Notes under the pieces: model-generated | What the model was told of the DNA's origin: nothing | Database searches by the model: none | The model's input: only the letters and a program-made list of their open reading frames with translations | Origin: Steinernema hermaphroditum | Taxonomy: Eukaryota > Nematoda > Chromadorea > Rhabditida > Steinernematidae | Length of the DNA stretch: 64,000 nt | Reading direction: 5' to 3' | Assembly (NCBI GenBank): GCA_030435675.1 | Contig: CM059624.1 | Location: 6,658,769-6,722,768, forward strand | Part shown: piece by piece, positions 1 to 13,100 of the stretch | Layout of the letters: each line of letters opens with the position of its first letter | Position numbering within the stretch: position 1 is the stretch's first letter | Program-made: the position numbers and the translations under genes

Positions 1-3000
1 GTTGACGGTGGGCGTTCGCCGCGCCGAAGAGGGCGTCGGGGTGGTCGTGTTGGATGCCGAGGGCCTTCTTGAAGGAGGCGATGGCGCGCTTCCAGTCCTC
101 CTTGAGGGAGTAGAGACGACCCAAGTGGAGATGGGGTTCAGGGCTCAAAGAGTCGATTCTCTCTGCCGCCAGGAGGAGACTCTCAGCTTCGGCCAGGTTT
201 CTCTGAAAATACGTTTAGAGGACTTGACCGAGTCTCTCGGGTTTACCTGCTGGACTCTGAGATTGGCCAAAGTGAGGAAGGCTGGCATGTGCACGACGTT
301 GGCGTCGATCGCCTTCTTGTACCATTTCTCGGCCTCTTCCTCGTCTCCCTTCTTGAGAAGCGCCTCTCCGAGCATGTTGAACAGCGAAGCCCTTCCCTCG
401 TACTCCTTCGGCATCAGCTCCACGGCTTCCCCGTACACTTCCACAGCCTCCTCTATCCTCGCCCTGCTTCCGAGAAGTCGTCCGAGGTTGTAGCGACAGC
501 CCGTCTTCGCCGTCTCCACCACACGAAGGTTCTTCAACTTCGATCCGTCGATGTGTCCACACTGCCTGAACACCTTCTCGGCCTCGTCGAGGCGATCGGC
601 GTTCCACAGAGAGAGGCCGAGGTTCAAGTGGGCCGAGGCAAAAGAGGGGCGCAGGTGGATGGCTCGTCTGTAGGACTCGATGGCTTCGGACAGATTCTGC
701 TGGTCCATGTGGAGAACGCCCCTAAAGGAGGATTGCGAGAGTGACCACCGAAGTGAGTCCGTACATGTTGTAGTGAGTGTCGGCCATGTTCGGTCGATGA
801 TCCAGCGCCTTCGCGTAGGACTCCATCGCCTCGGCAAAGCGCTTCTTCTGGGTGAGGATGTTCCCGAGGTTCGAATAGGCTGAAGAAGGTATCAACGTCT
901 TCCACAAGATCTCTTAGGACTCACCCTTAGCTGGATTTACCTCCACAGCCGACCTGTAGAGCCTTTCCTCGTCGTTCCAGTCCTCGTTTCGCGCCACAGA
1001 CCGCGCGGCGAAGATGAGAAGCACCACGAAGAGCGCCTTCCGGAAGGATCCACTTCTCTCGTGGAGCATCCCGGCGAGAAGACAGAATCCGACGCTCGGG
1101 AAGTAGAGGATCCGTTCGGCGACGACGAATCCGACGTAGGCGAAGACGTTGGAAGCCGGCAGGAAGGGGAAGACGAGGAAGGCGAAGGCGAGAGGGATAC
1201 GGTAGTCGACGGTCTCTTCCGGGGAAGGCGAGTTCTTTCGACTCGTCGGAATCAGATTAGCATTGATGTCGTAGCGCGGACTCGGGGAACGTTTCCGTTT
1301 TCTCGATTCGGGAGGAAGAGTGGGGGCGGAAGTGAGGCATCTGTGGGCCAGTACGGTAGTCGCTGAGTAGAAAGAGATGGTCATCCAGAGGCGGTGGTCA
1401 AGGAGAGACGTGATTGGAGGGATCGAATCCATCGACCAGTCGAAACAGAGCTGAAAGTGGGGACTTCTTTCTATTCACCACCCTCAAAGCCTACCGTATA
1501 CGGAGCCACCAGCAGCCCCAGATTCAGCAGCGGGAGGTAGAGGAACGTGGCCGTCCTGACGAGGAAGCTCGGGTGGTGAGCGATCGGATTGTCGGCGACA
1601 CTGAACTCGGGACTCCGGAATCCGTTGATGGCCAGCCTGAGCAGTGCCAGGCCCCCCGTCCAGGCGATCAGGCGTGCGCATTTCCCGCGCCCTTCGCCCT
1701 ACAAGACAAAAGGATACAATGGCAATTAATCCCGTCGCAGATTACGACTCCCAAAACGACAGTTTGTCCAAACAAGCGCTCCCCTAATCGGATTACTGTC
1801 GCCAGGACAAACAATCCCTCTTCTTTTAATTACAAAGCGGATTAGGCGCAACTCGATTAGGCTCGCACGCGCTGACCCTGCCGCTTCTGTTTGGCTATTT
1901 GGGCCCTAATTAGCGCCAGGAAGGGGCGCGAGAACTTTCGGGATGACCTCTAGCCGGATGTCTTAAGAGTCACCTTGTCGCGGCAATTAGGACTCACCGC
2001 GAAGAAGGAGCGCGCCGCCACCAAAGGAAGCGCCGCGATGGAGGTCTCCTTGAAGCCGAGGCCGACGACGCTCAGAAGCACCACGGGGAGCTCCTTCTGG
2101 TGCTTTTCGTGGAGGAGGAAGACGAGGAGCGAGAAGAAGGCGGCAAAGAGGTCGGCGCGGCCCACGAGATTCGCCACGGCTTCGCAGTGGATCGGGTGGA
2201 GGGCGAAGAGGAGGCCGCAGAAGAGTCGCGAGCCTGAAAAGAAGGGCTATAAGATGGGCGTCCTTGACTTCCTCTACCTCTGCTGTCACAGAATCGCGTC
2301 GCCACCTTCAGCACAAGACAAGAAACGATGGCGTGAAGAAGGACATTCACGAGATGAAAGCTGAAATGCGAAATTTCGAATCGATTCCAGGGGCAGATGG
2401 TGTGGAGAGGGCCACTTACCCTATCGGATTCAGCTGACCGAAAAAGTGATTTAGGCGGAAGGAGAGGATCGTCATGGGACGGTAGCTACGGTGGGACCCC
2501 GGATGGGACATCGGAGAGCCCCAGAAGTCGTTTCTGAAAACGTCGACGAGGGACGAAGCGCCGACCACATCGGCGTTGGTGACTATCGCCTGGCTGCAAT
2601 GAAGAGAGTATACTGTAAATGAAGGCTCGTGTGAGTGTTTTTATTTCCAGTCCCTCTTCATCACCCCTGCAGATAGCTCTCTTCATCGCCACCCTCATCA
2701 CCCTCATCGCCCTCATCATAATTCCCGCGCGCTAGAGCCAATCCGAAGTTGTGTGGCAAATAGAGTTGGTGTAGTGCCATCGCATCCAATTTGCGAGTGC
2801 CCCTCGACTCCCCAATTGGCTCTGATCCAATTACGAACGTCATTTTTGGAGTCGGAACAACCTCATAAATCGCTCCGTGTGATGGATTGACTTGTCACGC
2901 GCCTGTTTGTCGCCTTCCGCGCCGAGAAGGCGGCCTTCGGAGGCGATAAGACGCCGCGGCGCACAGTTAGCGGCGATTTATCGCAAGTGGCCATCGAGGA

Positions 3001-3501
3001 CGACCTTCGTGGGCGCGGTAAAAGTCGGAAAACGAGAAGAAACGACGTCGCCAATTATCGAAAAAGAGTTTCGCCTCCCGTGACCTCTATGTGGAGGGCG
3101 AAGAGGCGCTGAATGGAGGGGCGTTGGATTGCCTGGGACCACCCGGAGAGGAACAGGTACGGTAGAAATGTGAGACGACGAGCGAAGCAGGAAATACGAG
3201 CTGTTCTCTATGGAAACACAAGATACTGGCCTAACCTGGTCCACCCCCAGTACCCTCCAGATTTCAAAATTTCGCAAATCCTGCCACCGCCAAATCGGCA
3301 ATCAATTCCCTCGGCGGCGTCTCTCAGCTTTCCGATCCAATTCCTTTAATTAATTCGATTCGAATCGCCTTTGATTGGCTTAATTCGCGGCGCACCGGGG
3401 ACTCACTTGTCGTCGAAGACGAAGCCGCCCCTCAGCGAGTTGGCGAAGGCGCCGAAGGCGACGCAGAAGACGAGCAGGAGGTCCCCTCGGGAGGGCATCA
3501 T
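1..3501 (-). CDS. TMTC family protein (transmembrane and TPR repeat-containing O-mannosyltransferase), 3' end off the window
   Basis: TMTC proteins are ER multi-pass enzymes that transfer mannose to cadherin-type domains; the luminal TPRs bind substrate. Reading down the minus strand, exon 1 (about 3501-3410) encodes a hydrophobic helix followed by FVFDD. The next exon (about 2597-2418) continues NQAIVTNADV, so the di-acidic DD of the first luminal loop is present. Later exons give LHPIHCEAVANLVGRADL (about 2200), FSVADNPIAHHPSF (about 1600) and DWSMDSIPPI (about 1430), all TMTC hallmarks, then several membrane helices. TPR repeats follow from about 907 to 1 and the frame is still open at base 1, so the C-terminus is missing. 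The start is placed at the tandem ATGs (3501) just after a TTGCAG acceptor; an ATG at 3522 is an alternative. Intron 1 is about 0.8 kb; the others are short. Which of the TMTC1-4 classes it belongs to is unresolved. Confidence 0.9.
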
Positions 3502-4839
3502 GTCATAATACGTCTGCAACATACGGCCACAATTATCGTAAAATATCATTAATAAGTCACGAGGTTATGGCTAGGGGAGCTCGCGATCGATTAGGGTCCC
3601 GAAGAGGTGCAAGGGAATCCACCTGAGTCCTTCTTCTTCCCACACTCATTCGCCGCGGTCGAGCGATTCCGCGACCGTTGCACAAAGTTGGCGCCGCTAA
3701 ACGTCGTTCGGTTTTATGTGATCGCTGCGAACACCTGCACGCTTAACGGGGCGCTCCGGAGGACCCTCGACGGCCACACACGAAGGGGAAGAGTCTCTTG
3801 GAGTCAGTCGGGCGTGCGGTCAAGAAAGGGGGCGGAGGGGACGAGAAGGAGGCGCGCGGAAGCGATGACGAGCGATCAGTTATGCAAAAACAGGCGAAGA
3901 GGGGGACATCTATTAGCGGAGAGACGTCACGCAACCCGGGAGGTCATAGAAGTTGCAACTCGGGAGGTGTGGCGACGGAGAGAGGAAGGGAGAGGGTGCT
4001 AATGGAGGTGAAGGGGAGCGGAATATGTGAAAGGGGAATTCAGGTGATTTAGGGAGGTTTATAGGGGGGCGGGGAGTGGGCGCATCCTTTTAGGGTTTTT
4101 AGAACCAAACGGCTTAAAGGAAGGGTTAAAGATATGACCTTAAATTCTAGGATTCTAGCTGAAGTGCATTTCCAAGGGAATTCTTCTTCTGCTTTTAAAG
4201 ACCCTTGTGCCCTGAAAATTGACATAAGTAATCTTATTTGGAAGAATTGGATGTTTCCGAGGTAAACACAACGTCGGACTGGTAGAGGTGGCCAATCGAA
4301 TGGAAACCCAAAAAAACGAAAATTCAGTTCCATATCTTCTGGTTTTGATAATAATCTCCTTGCACAAGCTCTTAAAAGGAACGACCTTCCTAGCAGAACC
4401 TCAGGACCCCCAAAGATCAAACAGTAAAAGCAGCTCAGCGAGTCAAAAGCGGCCAAAGGAAAAGAATCTGGTGCGCTCCAGAAGTCATAATTCGCGTCAA
4501 AATAAAACGAGGTCCCATATGCGCCGCAAACAACGGCCGCCGGCGGCCATTCAGATGAGATAATGAGAGGCGCGACGACTCCGATATCCATCGCTCCTCG
4601 GTCCTCCGAGGACATTCGTCTTCGCCGCCAACGTCGTCGTTCTTATGCGCATTAATCACTCGTTGCGCTCTTTGTCACCATAATAGCCGCCGCGACCACC
4701 GATCGGCAGCCGATAATCCTCTCTGAAGGGGTAACCACCACCCTCAACGGCCATTAGTCAAAAAGTAGGAAAGGGATCGGAGACGGAGGGGCGCGAAAGG
4801 CAAGAAGGGGAATCTTCTGAAACCAAATCATTTCATCAC
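3502..4839. other. intergenic region upstream of TMTC
   Basis: Between the TMTC start and the stop of the next minus-strand gene I see no coding pattern on either strand. The open frames here are short, lack splice-site context and have no recognisable domain. The left part presumably holds the TMTC promoter and the right part the 3' UTR of the SLC12-like gene. Confidence 0.5.
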
Positions 4840-6245
4840 CTAAATAACTTCTGCAACATTCAGCTTCGCCTCTGGCTTCCGGATGTTGAACTCGATGGAG
4901 GGCGGTCGGAAAAGAACCATCTGATGGAATCCGCCAGAGAGCGTCTCGAGGAAATGGAAGAACTTCTGTTGCGACGCCTTCGACTCAGGGCTCCACTTGG
5001 GGATATTCACGAAGAGCAGGTCCGTCTGCACGCTCTTCTCCCGCATTCTTGCATTCAGCTCCACCGCTGCCTAAAGGGCTACCGTACTCTCTGGAGACAA
5101 GACGGCCTTACCCCTGAGCTTTTCTTCGTCATCTCATCTTCGTTCCACTGCGCCGGCGCGGGGTTCTGGCGCATTCCTAGAGAGCCAAGGCTATGAGGGT
5201 GGATTCGTGGGGAGCGGACCTCTGTAGATGGCGAAGGTCTCCTCGTCGACGCGTTCGACGCGCAGCTCGGCGACGATGAAGGAGCTCGCGACGCGCTCGT
5301 TGATCGCCTCGACGATCTTCGCGTCCGCCTCCTGGTTTCGGGAGTCGGGGATGACGGTAAAGAGCCGCACTCTACAGTATCCCACTCAGTTAAGCAGCAC
5401 GTCTCGCTCACCTGGCGTCGGCGAATTTCCTCCAATTTGTGATGAGGTACATGAAGAGGAGCAGAATGTCGTCGTCCTCAGCCACCCACCAGATGTCCAC
5501 AGTCAGCTAAAGGGGCGTCGAAGAGGCCATGACTCTGGAACACTCACCTCCTCGGCCATCGGCTTCACCCTCCAGAGCTCTCCCTTGCAGATGACGATGC
5601 ACTTCTTGTCGTAGGTGACGATCTTCTTCCAGAACTCGTGCAGCGTCACGTCGTTGTAGTTCTTCCTGGGCCGGAAGTGATTCTCGGCGAGGGAAGGGCG
5701 TCTCACCTGGAGCTGAAGTTCTCGAAGTGGGGGAAGTTGACGACCAGCGTGTTGGGAATCAGGGCACCTATCTCCGTGCACTGGATGACGGCGCTCGTCG
5801 TCTCGCTGAGGTCGCTAGAGTTCCGGTAGGTCACCAGCAGTGTGTGCACGTTTATGCAGGACTCTCCGATCTGAAGAAGGGTGAGTCGTCCACATCGGCG
5901 CCCTACCTGCGTCTTCAGGCATTTGTCCAGCTCTCCGAGGTACTTCTCGGTGTCCTGACTCTCGGAGCTCTCCACCAAGACGGACATAGTGAAGGATGGC
6001 GTCCCGTAGCGGATCCACTCGGAGAAGGCGATCAGGGACTGGCGCTCGATGAGGGGCTCGCCCCCTTCGTCCAGATGGAGCATCAGAACGATCGGGTAGA
6101 AAGTCGCCTGAGGACGGCTCGCCTTCACGCGTTTGATCCATCGGAGTATCCTGAAACGAGATGGTACTATGAGGGCATTCTTGGCTCACCCGTAGGCCGT
6201 TCGGATCTTGAGATCCTCGACGTAGGCGCACAGATTCGAAAGCAT
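4840..6245 (-). CDS. SLC12 (cation-chloride cotransporter) C-terminal cytoplasmic domain, transporter domain absent
   Basis: The joined minus-strand exons read as the cytosolic C-terminal domain of SLC12 cotransporters. It starts MLSNLCAYVEDLKIRTAYG (6245-6190), continues ILRWIKRVKASRPQATFYPI (about 6150), then contains TVDIWWVAEDDDILLLFMYL (about 5500-5440) and VRLFTVIPDSRN (about 5370-5330). These match the family's 'DVWW...DGG...LL...L' strand and 'R.F.V' segment. It ends LNVAEVI and stop at 4840. The overall style suggests an SLC12A9-like member rather than NKCC or KCC, but I am unsure. The first ATG directly follows a GGTTCAG acceptor. I found no exon for the twelve transmembrane helices in the 1.2 kb upstream, and beyond that lies STAT on the other strand. 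It may be a stand-alone regulatory-domain protein, a decayed fragment, or a gene with a very distant 5' part. Confidence 0.65.
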
Positions 6246-7427
6246 CTGAACCGGCAAGGAGTCCACCGGAAGTGGACAGGGAAGAACGAGAAATGAGTCA
6301 TCTGAGACCGAGGAGAAAAGACTGCAAAGTCTCGTTTGAACCGGTTTGGAGGACCGATGACATCAGATTCAGGGAGCTGTGATGTGGGAAGCACGTACTC
6401 TTGTTTTCTACGGTACTTTTCCATTCATGAGAGGCCTACCGTAGTATGCCGCTCTTTTTCCTCTGTTTACCATGGTTCTTGGAGTACTTTATCTTTAATT
6501 TGACACAACTGAGAAATATTACTTCGTGATTTTGGACTTTTACCTATTATGAAGTGCACTTCAAATGACTAGAAGATAACTCTGGCTGAGTCACCGATCT
6601 GAGGGATTAACTATCGGTCCTAAACCGGTTTTCGCAGCCAAACAGGAATGGGAAAACATGTACAGTTTTGCACTAAAAAGGGTTCATTTCCGTAGGACTG
6701 TGCTGTATAAGAAGAGATTATTGTCATGTCTGATCCCTAGAAGACCATGACCGAGATGTTCTCTTTACTCTCCTCTGTACAGTGGAGCCACTTACGCCTA
6801 TTGTAGGAATAGGGTGTTGATCTTGTGCTGTTACACTAGAAGACGGTGACTCACAGCACGAAGTGATGGTGTTTTGAAAAACACAGCGAAGGAACCCGCT
6901 AGGGCAGATTGCTTCGGAGTGAAACATTCCACGGCGGATATCTGTGGGTTGATCCTATAAATGGGAAGCCATCTTCCGATCAAAGAGCTCCTTCTTCTGC
7001 TCCAATGTAGAGGTCGATTGTTCGAACTTGAGTCTTTTTTTTAACCAAACACCCAAGATCGAATCGTTCTATACGTGCAAAGACCAGACGAAGCCAGTTC
7101 ATCTTCCTTGAACTCGTTTTCTTATCAGATGCTTGTGATCCGCTGCTCCTGGAATCCCCCTTCCAATTTCTTATTGATTCCCTACCCACGTGCAAACATA
7201 GCGCCAAAACAGAGCCTTAAGGGGAAATCCGCACCGTCGAAAGTGCGCCTCTCGGCGACATCACCGACCCTCTTGCGCAATTCGAAGCGTCGAAACCGGT
7301 CGCCCGGAGGCCGTCGGTCGAAGTGGTCTTCCTTCGGCGCCTCTGAGAAGACCCGTTCCGCTCTCCTATTTGCGTAGGCGCTCTGTTTTCGCTCGCGCGA
7401 TAACCTTTGACGTCGCCTCTTTCAGAA
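6246..7427. other. intergenic region between SLC12-like fragment and STAT
   Basis: This AT-rich stretch has no convincing exon on either strand. Frames are broken and none encodes a transmembrane helix, so it does not supply the missing SLC12 N-terminus. It probably contains the divergent promoter and the 5' leader of the STAT gene. The STAT trans-splice-like acceptor (TTTCAG) lies just before 7426. Confidence 0.5.
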
Positions 7428-9870
7428 ATGCACAGCGGAATGGTGAGTTCGCCGGAGTTCTCCATGGATTACATGGATTCGCCGGCGCAGAGCCCCTCTA
7501 CCGTAAGCACACAGTCGCCGGCAGGAGCAGCGGCCGCCGTCGACTCCCTCTTCGTCGCCAAACACAACGCCTCGGCTGAACTCTACCAGGTTGGTCGTTA
7601 GCTGGTGGAAACGTGTCTTGCAACTCCTAATAGGCGCTAGAAAGAAGGGAAGCTTTTTGAAAGGCAAAATCAGAAATCGACTTTTAGAATCAATCGAAGA
7701 CTGGGGGACCGGGGTAATTAGCTTCTCTCTGAGTGAACTTCCCACTTTTTGGTTTGTCCACTCGTTTTGGACTCGATGAGTCCGACAAGTGTCGTTTGGA
7801 CTCAATCGGGATCACCGGTGTTCTTGGCTGTTTTCGATCCCGATTTTGATTCCAATCCAAAAAAAATCGTTTTCGCAATCAAACGATGAAAAAAGGAAAG
7901 TTCATTTTAAAGAAAAGGCATGCCCAAATCGAATCGCTTTTCAGATGTTCAAAGAAAGTGTGGACCTCCTTCTTTCCGGAAAAGTTATCATCCAGGAACA
8001 GGCCCTGCTCCTCTCCGTGAGTTCACCTTATCCCTCCAAAAACGAGCCTCCTCCTATCCCAGAAAATCCTGAACCTCGCCAACGAGATGCTCTTGGTGTT
8101 CGAGGACGAGAAACAGTACCTCCTTGGCGACGTCCTCTGCGGGTGGGCCGTCAAGCAGCAGAAGCTGAGTATCGGCTCCATGTGGACTCAGGCACTGAAC
8201 TACCGGGATCTCGATACGATACACCACCAGTCGGTTCCCTTTCCTCTCCCCACCTGATTAGAGCGGCCTAGGTTCGAGTACTTCGGCGAGCTTCTAGAGC
8301 AGACGATGTCGGGCATCACGTACCTCATCGAGCGCTTCCCAGAGCACGGACTCCACGAGCTCTACATGAAGTTCCACCACATCACGCACTACTTTCTCTA
8401 CTACTCCGTTATCGTCTCCAAACAGCCTCCTTCGGTCGTCGTCAAATGCGGCGAGGCCGAGAACCACCGCCGCAGCCGCTTCTGGTTCGACACTGAGATA
8501 CGGTAGCGTCACGGTCCATTGCTCAGTTCTAGCCGGATTTTAAGAGTGCTCGGAGGATCAGCCTTCGGCCTCGACTCAACGAACGAGGGCATCGAGGTGA
8601 AGTGCTTCTTGATCACCGATGAGACGGCCAAACAACTTCTGAAGAACGCCTACCACCCGTGAGTCCTTCCCTCGCTACCGTAACCCATTTGCTCCCAGAT
8701 TCGGGAACGAGGAGTTCCTCATCAGTCCCCCTACGGCCAACTTCCAGAAGAAAAGTGGCCATCTGAAGGCCAAATTCGACGACATGGTGGGTGGCCGATT
8801 CGACCGCCCTCGGAGACGTCTTCTTTCAGCGTGTCGCCAAGAAAGACACCCTCCGGAGGGACTCCGTGGCCACGAAGCGCTACTGTCTCTGCTACGACAT
8901 CCATCTGCGAGGAAAGCACGGTATCGAGCTGATCGGGAAGAAGGTTTCCCTGCCGTTCGCGGTGCTCGTCGGCCCGAAGACGGATGTCGAGGCGAAGCTC
9001 TTCCTCGAGCGCTCCTTCGCTGATCTCGTCCGAAAACCCCTCAGCGAGATCCCCGCCAGCGTCTCCTACGACGACATGGCTTCGGCCATCGAGATGAAGT
9101 TCCAAGCCATCGCCGAGACCCCCCAGAAGTCGAACGAGATTATCCCTGTTATCCAACCCCGTATGTTCACCAACCAGGTACCGTATCTCCTATGGCGCTC
9201 TCTGAGAGCTTTGTAGACAAAGCACCACCTGGTGTCGCGCCTCAAGCCGAATCCTGCGTCGCAGATTCCCCTCGAGAACTTCATGAAGCATCCGGTAGCC
9301 GAGGAGTACACCGTCAAGAAGACCGGGTCCAGTGAGGGCGAGTGGAAACTCGTGCCGTTCTACGAGTGGTACTTCAAGGTCGCCGAGATTGTCAACAAGT
9401 ACCTCTATCCCCTCTGGTCCAACGGGTACCGTAATCCCACCCCATGTCCCTCACATATCCCCTTCAGGCTCATCTACGGATTCTGCGGAAAAGACGAAGC
9501 GGAGCATCTCCTCCGCGGATGCTCTCGCTCGACGCTCCTCATCCGTTTCTCTGACATCGAGTACGGTAAGATCAAGATTACAGTACGCGACAAGGCGGGA
9601 GGTGAGTGGTGATGCGCCGGCTGCCCTACCCTGCGTCCTTCAGTGATTCGGCACCACTGGTACGACCACGCGGACCTGAACGGGAGGGGTCTGGCCAAGG
9701 AGCTTCTGGCGAACCCGAAGTTCTCCGACGTCGAGTGTATCTACCCGAACATCAACATGGAAGTGGCCCTCGGAGGGCGTCAGAAGCCGGTGGACAACAG
9801 GAAGCCAAGGTTTCTGCAGCCGACGCCCGTCTACTTCGACAACCAGGGCGCTGCCACGTCAGCCTTCTGA
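7428..9870 (+). CDS. sta-1: STAT transcription factor (worm STA-type)
   Basis: STAT proteins dimerise through phosphotyrosine-SH2 contacts and bind DNA. About ten exons joined by 40-50 bp introns give roughly 590 residues. After a Ser/Pro-rich start come a helical coiled-coil segment (MFKESVDLLLSGKVIIQEQA, and MSGITYLIERFPEHGLHELY near 8310) and the DNA-binding region (SVVVKCGEAENHRRSRFWFD near 8450, EGIEVKCFLITDE near 8600). A linker (PFYEWYFKVAEIVNKYLYP near 9360) leads to an SH2 domain with the phosphate-binding strand STLLIRFSDIEYGKIKI near 9530. The tail TPVYFDNQGA holds the likely phospho-tyrosine. The vertebrate-type N-terminal STAT domain is absent, as in nematode STATs. ATG 7428 follows TTTCAG by two bases, suggesting trans-splicing. 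STA-1 versus STA-2 orthology was not tested. The 3' end faces the Argonaute gene tail to tail. Confidence 0.88.
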
Positions 9871-10146
9871 AGACCGCAGACTTTTGATGCTTGCAAGCTA
9901 CTGTATGATAAATTGAGTTTTCGTCCGTTACAAGAATGCAGCAAAATTTCTAGACAGAGAAGACTGTGTCTCGTCTACGTCTGTCTCGAGGAAACCCTTT
10001 GATTCAAATGCAAAGTGCCGTCTGTCTCTGCAAATGTCTAGACACCATCATGTCTCGTCTGCGTCTCGCTGAAACCATCTGCAGAGTAAACACAAACAAG
10101 TTGGTTTTATAAACCGAAAAATACAAAAAAAAATAAAAACAACGGA

Positions 10147-13100
10147 CTAAGCATTCACACGCACGTTTTCCAGCGCGGTTCCCTTGTAGGAGAGCCTCTC
10201 GTTCAGATCGGCGTAGTCCACACTGTCGGTCGTCTTGTCCTCGAGCCAGATTCCCTCGGCAGCATCCAACAGCGCCCTTCCTCGTTCGGCGTAGCGGGCA
10301 GCGATCATCACAGGGGCGGGAAGAGAAACGGCCTGTTTGATGATCTGGAACCCGAAGCAGAGCGAGTGGGTCAGATTCTGGAGTTCGTCCATGCTGAGCG
10401 AGTTCTGGTCGTAAAGGACCGTGTAGCGAGGTGTCTTGTTCGAACCCTGAAACAGAACGCTGAGAAGAGAAGAGTAAGTACTGGCTTACGACTACTCCGG
10501 CGTGCGAGTTGAGATAGTACTCCGTGAAGAGGGGGTGAACAACGCCTCGGTCGAGCACGGTTCCCGATTGGACATTCTGTTTAACGATAGCTTCTGAGGC
10601 ATCCAAGAAGCGCGGCAACAAGCGGACGTTGTGGGCTTTCTGGGGAATGACCACGGTGAGGAGGGCGTGGTCGGCGCCGGCGTTTTCAATGGCGCGTTCG
10701 ATCAGCGGGATCTCGTACTCCTGGATGTATCCGTATTGGCCGTCAGAGGCGCCATTCCTGAAGACGATTACTTCTCTGGGGTAGTTCCCTCTGGAATTGC
10801 GGAAGCGGCGCACACAGCTTTCCATGACCGTTATGATGGAGGTGGACTTCTCCGAGCGGCCGGCCTCCTCGAAGAAGTAGTCGCCGACGAAGTCGTCCGG
10901 ATGCTTCTTGACGTTAGCGGCGAACTAGAACAACTAAATACAGTAGCCAAAGAGACGCAGCTCAACTTACTCCGAAGACGGTCGACTGCTTGGCAGTCGT
11001 ATTGCGATTTCCTTGGGAGTGGGTGTGATTGGCGGAGAATCCCACAAAGAGGCAACTCTCTCTGAGGCGCGTTCTGAACGAGTTGATTTATTCCAGGAAA
11101 CAGAGAGTTGCTCTTTACAGCTTCTTGTGTCCACTGAGCTTGACTTCGTGATTCACCCCACCCAGCTTCACATTGGCTTTGGCGACGATGCCTTCCAGAG
11201 TTTGCCATTTCCCCTTGTTCGCCACAGCGATCGCCGTCGACATGCGCAGGTCCTGCGTGACGATGCTAAGATTCCGTTCCAGCAGCTTTATGCGCTCTGC
11301 AAGTACAGCGATCAGAGAGCGCAGGCGAACGAGGCAGGCTTACTGTGTAGATCCTTAACGCCGTCATCAGTGATAGTGAGGAGGTAGCCGACTTTCGCGT
11401 CGACGCAACGCTGCATAACGCGCTCCACTTCGCTGATATCCGCTGACACGCGCTTCACCCGGCTGGGCTCAGGCAGCTGCAAGCCCTTGTTGTTGCACTC
11501 CTTCGTGAACACGTCGATGAAAGCTCTGCAACTCAGCAATCACTCTGGGCTACACGCGCTCACACTCACCGCAGTTCCTGGTCAGTGATGCATTTAAGCG
11601 ATCCGGAGATCACAAGAACGACCCAGCGCTGGGCGTCAGCCGCATTGACAAAGGTGCCTCTGCCCCGAGCTGTGCGCCACGAACCATTGTCCGGCCTAAC
11701 AGCTTCCTGGCTCCCGTAGACCAACTCGGGAGCGCCGATAACACGGGCCTTCAGCATCATCGGCTTGGAAGCGACTTCGACGTGAGCGTTTTTCAGGAAC
11801 AAGTTATACTTTAACCCCAGTGACTTCAAGTTGTTCTTGTTGTGAAACGCACGCTCGATGGGTGACACAGCACAGACCTGAAACATACATAGAATACATA
11901 GTGCCTGAGTGATCCGGCTGACTTACCCGAATGAGCTTTGCGATTTGCGCCGGAGTGTGCTGAGTGATCGACACTCTCTGATTCTCGCAAACCTGCAGCA
12001 CCTCCATGGGATAGTAGCTGGTCGTGCGCCGTTCGTAGATTGTCACCAGAGGGAGATGCGGGTACCTGAACACCAAAACAGTCAAGTAACCCGAATACAG
12101 GAAGAACGCACTGAAGGTCAATTCCGTAGCGTTTCTTGAAGTACTGAGCGATAGTTATGTACTCGCCGTCGCCCGTGTTGAACTGTTGTATGCTAGCGCT
12201 GCTCTCGACTACTCCATGGATGGAAAAGCTCCGAGGAGATGCAGAGTGGCATGTCTTCACGAATACGCCTGAATATCATCGTTCACAATACTTATTGTCA
12301 GCAGTGGCTTCACCTTTGAGTGCTACGTTCAGCTTTGCCACATCCACCGGACTGACCGTTCGAGTTCCATCGAAGCGAACCAGGATTGCAGCTACCTTCT
12401 TCACAAGAGAGCAGGGGTCGTGAAATGCGGTCTTCTTCGTGTCCAGAACCATGACTGCGCACAGATTTCCATCACCCCTGGGTCCCTCCACGAATTGCAC
12501 TGTCCGCTGGCTTCCAACCTTCACGCATTTGCCGTCGTCCAACTTCGGACAGTCCCCCGAAGTGAATCCGTACTTCTCGGGTTTGAGGAGATAGCTCAGT
12601 CCGGTATTGTATGAAACATGGTCTTGCCTGCAACCGACGAAGTTAAGTGGGCACGATTACAGGCGACTCCTACGGTGAGAAGATGACGTGCTGGCTGAAC
12701 AAAAGCTGCAGAAAGCGCTGCAACGACTGGTCCTGTTCCATATGGTTCGCGTTGATGAAGGAGACATCGTTCAGGCGCAGTTTCTCTTGTACTTTGCTCA
12801 GCTCGATGGTGATCTTGTCCACGCCATTCAGAGAGTCCGGGCTGCTGACTTCTTTGTCCAATCGCATCTTGATCTTCCGGGGACTCTGGAATGCAGTGGA
12901 CCAATGAGGCACCTTGTCATCAAAACGAACCTTCTCCTCGAGCGCTGGGATCTTGCTCACGCTGTACAGCATCGATTGGCAATCATAATAGAGCGCGTAA
13001 CGGTCCTGACCGAAGAAGTCGGTGTCGAAGACGAGCTCGAAGACGTCCCGGCATCGTTCCTTCCGCTGTGTCGCCACGTAGTCGGTCTTCGCTTTCTTCG

